Source: Anaerolineae bacterium
GTDB taxonomy: Bacteria; Chloroflexota; Anaerolineae; B4-G1
Reading direction: 5' to 3'
Assembly (NCBI GenBank): GCA_030612585.1
Contig: JAUWNP010000256.1
Span: 1-5,817, forward strand
DNA: 5,817 bases
Made by a program: the position numbers and the translations under genes. The notes under the pieces were generated by a model. It searched no databases. It saw only the letters and a list, made by a program, of their open reading frames with translations, and had not been told where the DNA came from. Within the stretch, counting starts at the first letter, position 1, and each line of letters begins with the position of its first letter. Positions 5,530 to 5,817 of this stretch are shown one piece after another.

Positions 5530-5757
5530 ACAGCAAAAGGAGTAGCAAACCGGCTATCCACGTAAGCCTGTGCTGGCCGAATAATACATCATACTCCAAA
5601 GACGAGCACAATTGTTGATGTTCGGCTTGGTTCAACCCGGGTTATTCGTCGTCTTCGATGATGCAACCGCTTCGCCCGATATGATCTGGACTCGCTGTTG
5701 GTCTCAGCATAGAACGGATGTGTTAGACTTGTTGCAGAATAAGGTTTTCGACAAGTT
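5530..5757. other. Region after the dehydrogenase without a recognisable gene
   Basis: Immediately after the dehydrogenase stop the plus strand has AAAAGGAG (5536-5543), a good ribosome-binding site, but no ATG, GTG or TTG at a usable distance, so a following gene may have been lost. A 10-bp palindrome, AACCCGGGTT (5634-5643), is the only other element seen. No intrinsic terminator with a T-run was found. Minus-strand frames here are open in places but read as arginine- and serine-rich low-information sequence and are not supported as genes. Confidence 0.35.
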
Positions 5758-5817
5758 TCATGGGTACCACGCCCCACAATGGGGGCAAATCTGGCGAAAA
5801 ATAGGGCAAGCACACTC
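5758..5817 (-). other. Possible C-terminal end of a zinc-ribbon protein, cut by the window edge
   Basis: Reading inward from the right edge, the minus strand encodes ECACPIFRQICPHCGAWYP and then TGA (5760-5758). The four cysteines form C-x-C-P-x5-C-P-x-C-G, a spacing seen in small zinc ribbons. Only 19 residues are visible, so the family cannot be named; transposases and small regulatory or redox proteins can end or begin this way. It could equally be a chance frame. The alternative minus frame over the same bases, from an ATG at about 5813, gives a low-complexity basic product and is less convincing. Confidence 0.18.

Noticed and set aside
4421..5720. Direct repeat TAGAACGGATG at 4421-4431 and 5710-5720 flanking the dehydrogenase
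   Set aside because: An 11-base match between two places is expected by chance a few times in a window of this size, and the flanks do not match. It is not evidence for a transposition unit.
5589..5813. 74-codon minus-strand frame at the right end
   Set aside because: It starts with a DedA-like FARFAPIV string, but the rest is basic low-information sequence with no family match I can defend. The overlapping cysteine-rich frame is at least as plausible.

Overview
The window looks like bacterial chromosomal DNA of moderately high GC. It holds a metal- or chelate-type ABC importer, a PadR-family repressor and a divergent zinc alcohol dehydrogenase. The importer's binding protein is a lipoprotein with a Thr/Ala/Pro/Glu-rich linker after the lipobox. 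That linker, the separate PadR gene and the general protein style would fit a Chloroflexota-like (Anaerolineae-type) organism. This is an impression from style, not a demonstrated assignment.

Minus strand, read right to left: padR (about 4192-3671), a 131-bp gap that may encode a 27-residue peptide, a substrate-binding lipoprotein (3539-2415), a FecCD/BtuC-type permease (2418-1372, GTG start) and a FecE/BtuD-type ATPase (1375-596). The three transporter genes overlap by 4 bp at each junction (GTGA, then ATGA), so they form one translationally coupled operon. About 185 bp further on, on the same strand and with a good ribosome-binding site, lies a 58-codon reading frame (410-234). It reads as the N-terminus of the DUF4213/DUF364 putative metal-chelation family and then stops, so it appears to be a truncated fifth gene. 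Positions 1-233 hold no recognisable gene, but they carry three compact inverted repeats and a cluster of CTAG tetramers.

The padR upstream region is the most striking non-coding part. A minus-strand promoter with both consensus hexamers (TTGACA, 16 bp, TATAAT) is followed by a 25-bp palindrome with 11 of 12 pairs matching, lying where transcription should start. A second, 15-bp perfect palindrome is centred 30 bp further downstream and touches the first possible padR start codon. This is the architecture of an autoregulated repressor, and read-through would place the importer under the same control.

Plus strand: a zinc-dependent medium-chain alcohol dehydrogenase (4501-5529) is transcribed divergently. 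It has a plausible promoter of its own (TTGACA, 17 bp, TACACT at 4305-4333) and a leader of about 160 nt that begins with a 9-bp stem-loop. Positions 5530-5817 contain no complete gene. The last 60 bases on the minus strand encode a cysteine-rich zinc-ribbon-like tail of unknown identity.

No tRNA, rRNA, CRISPR array, complete insertion sequence or recognisable riboswitch was seen. The best candidate for something under-described is the combination of a PadR-controlled chelate importer with a broken DUF4213/DUF364 gene.
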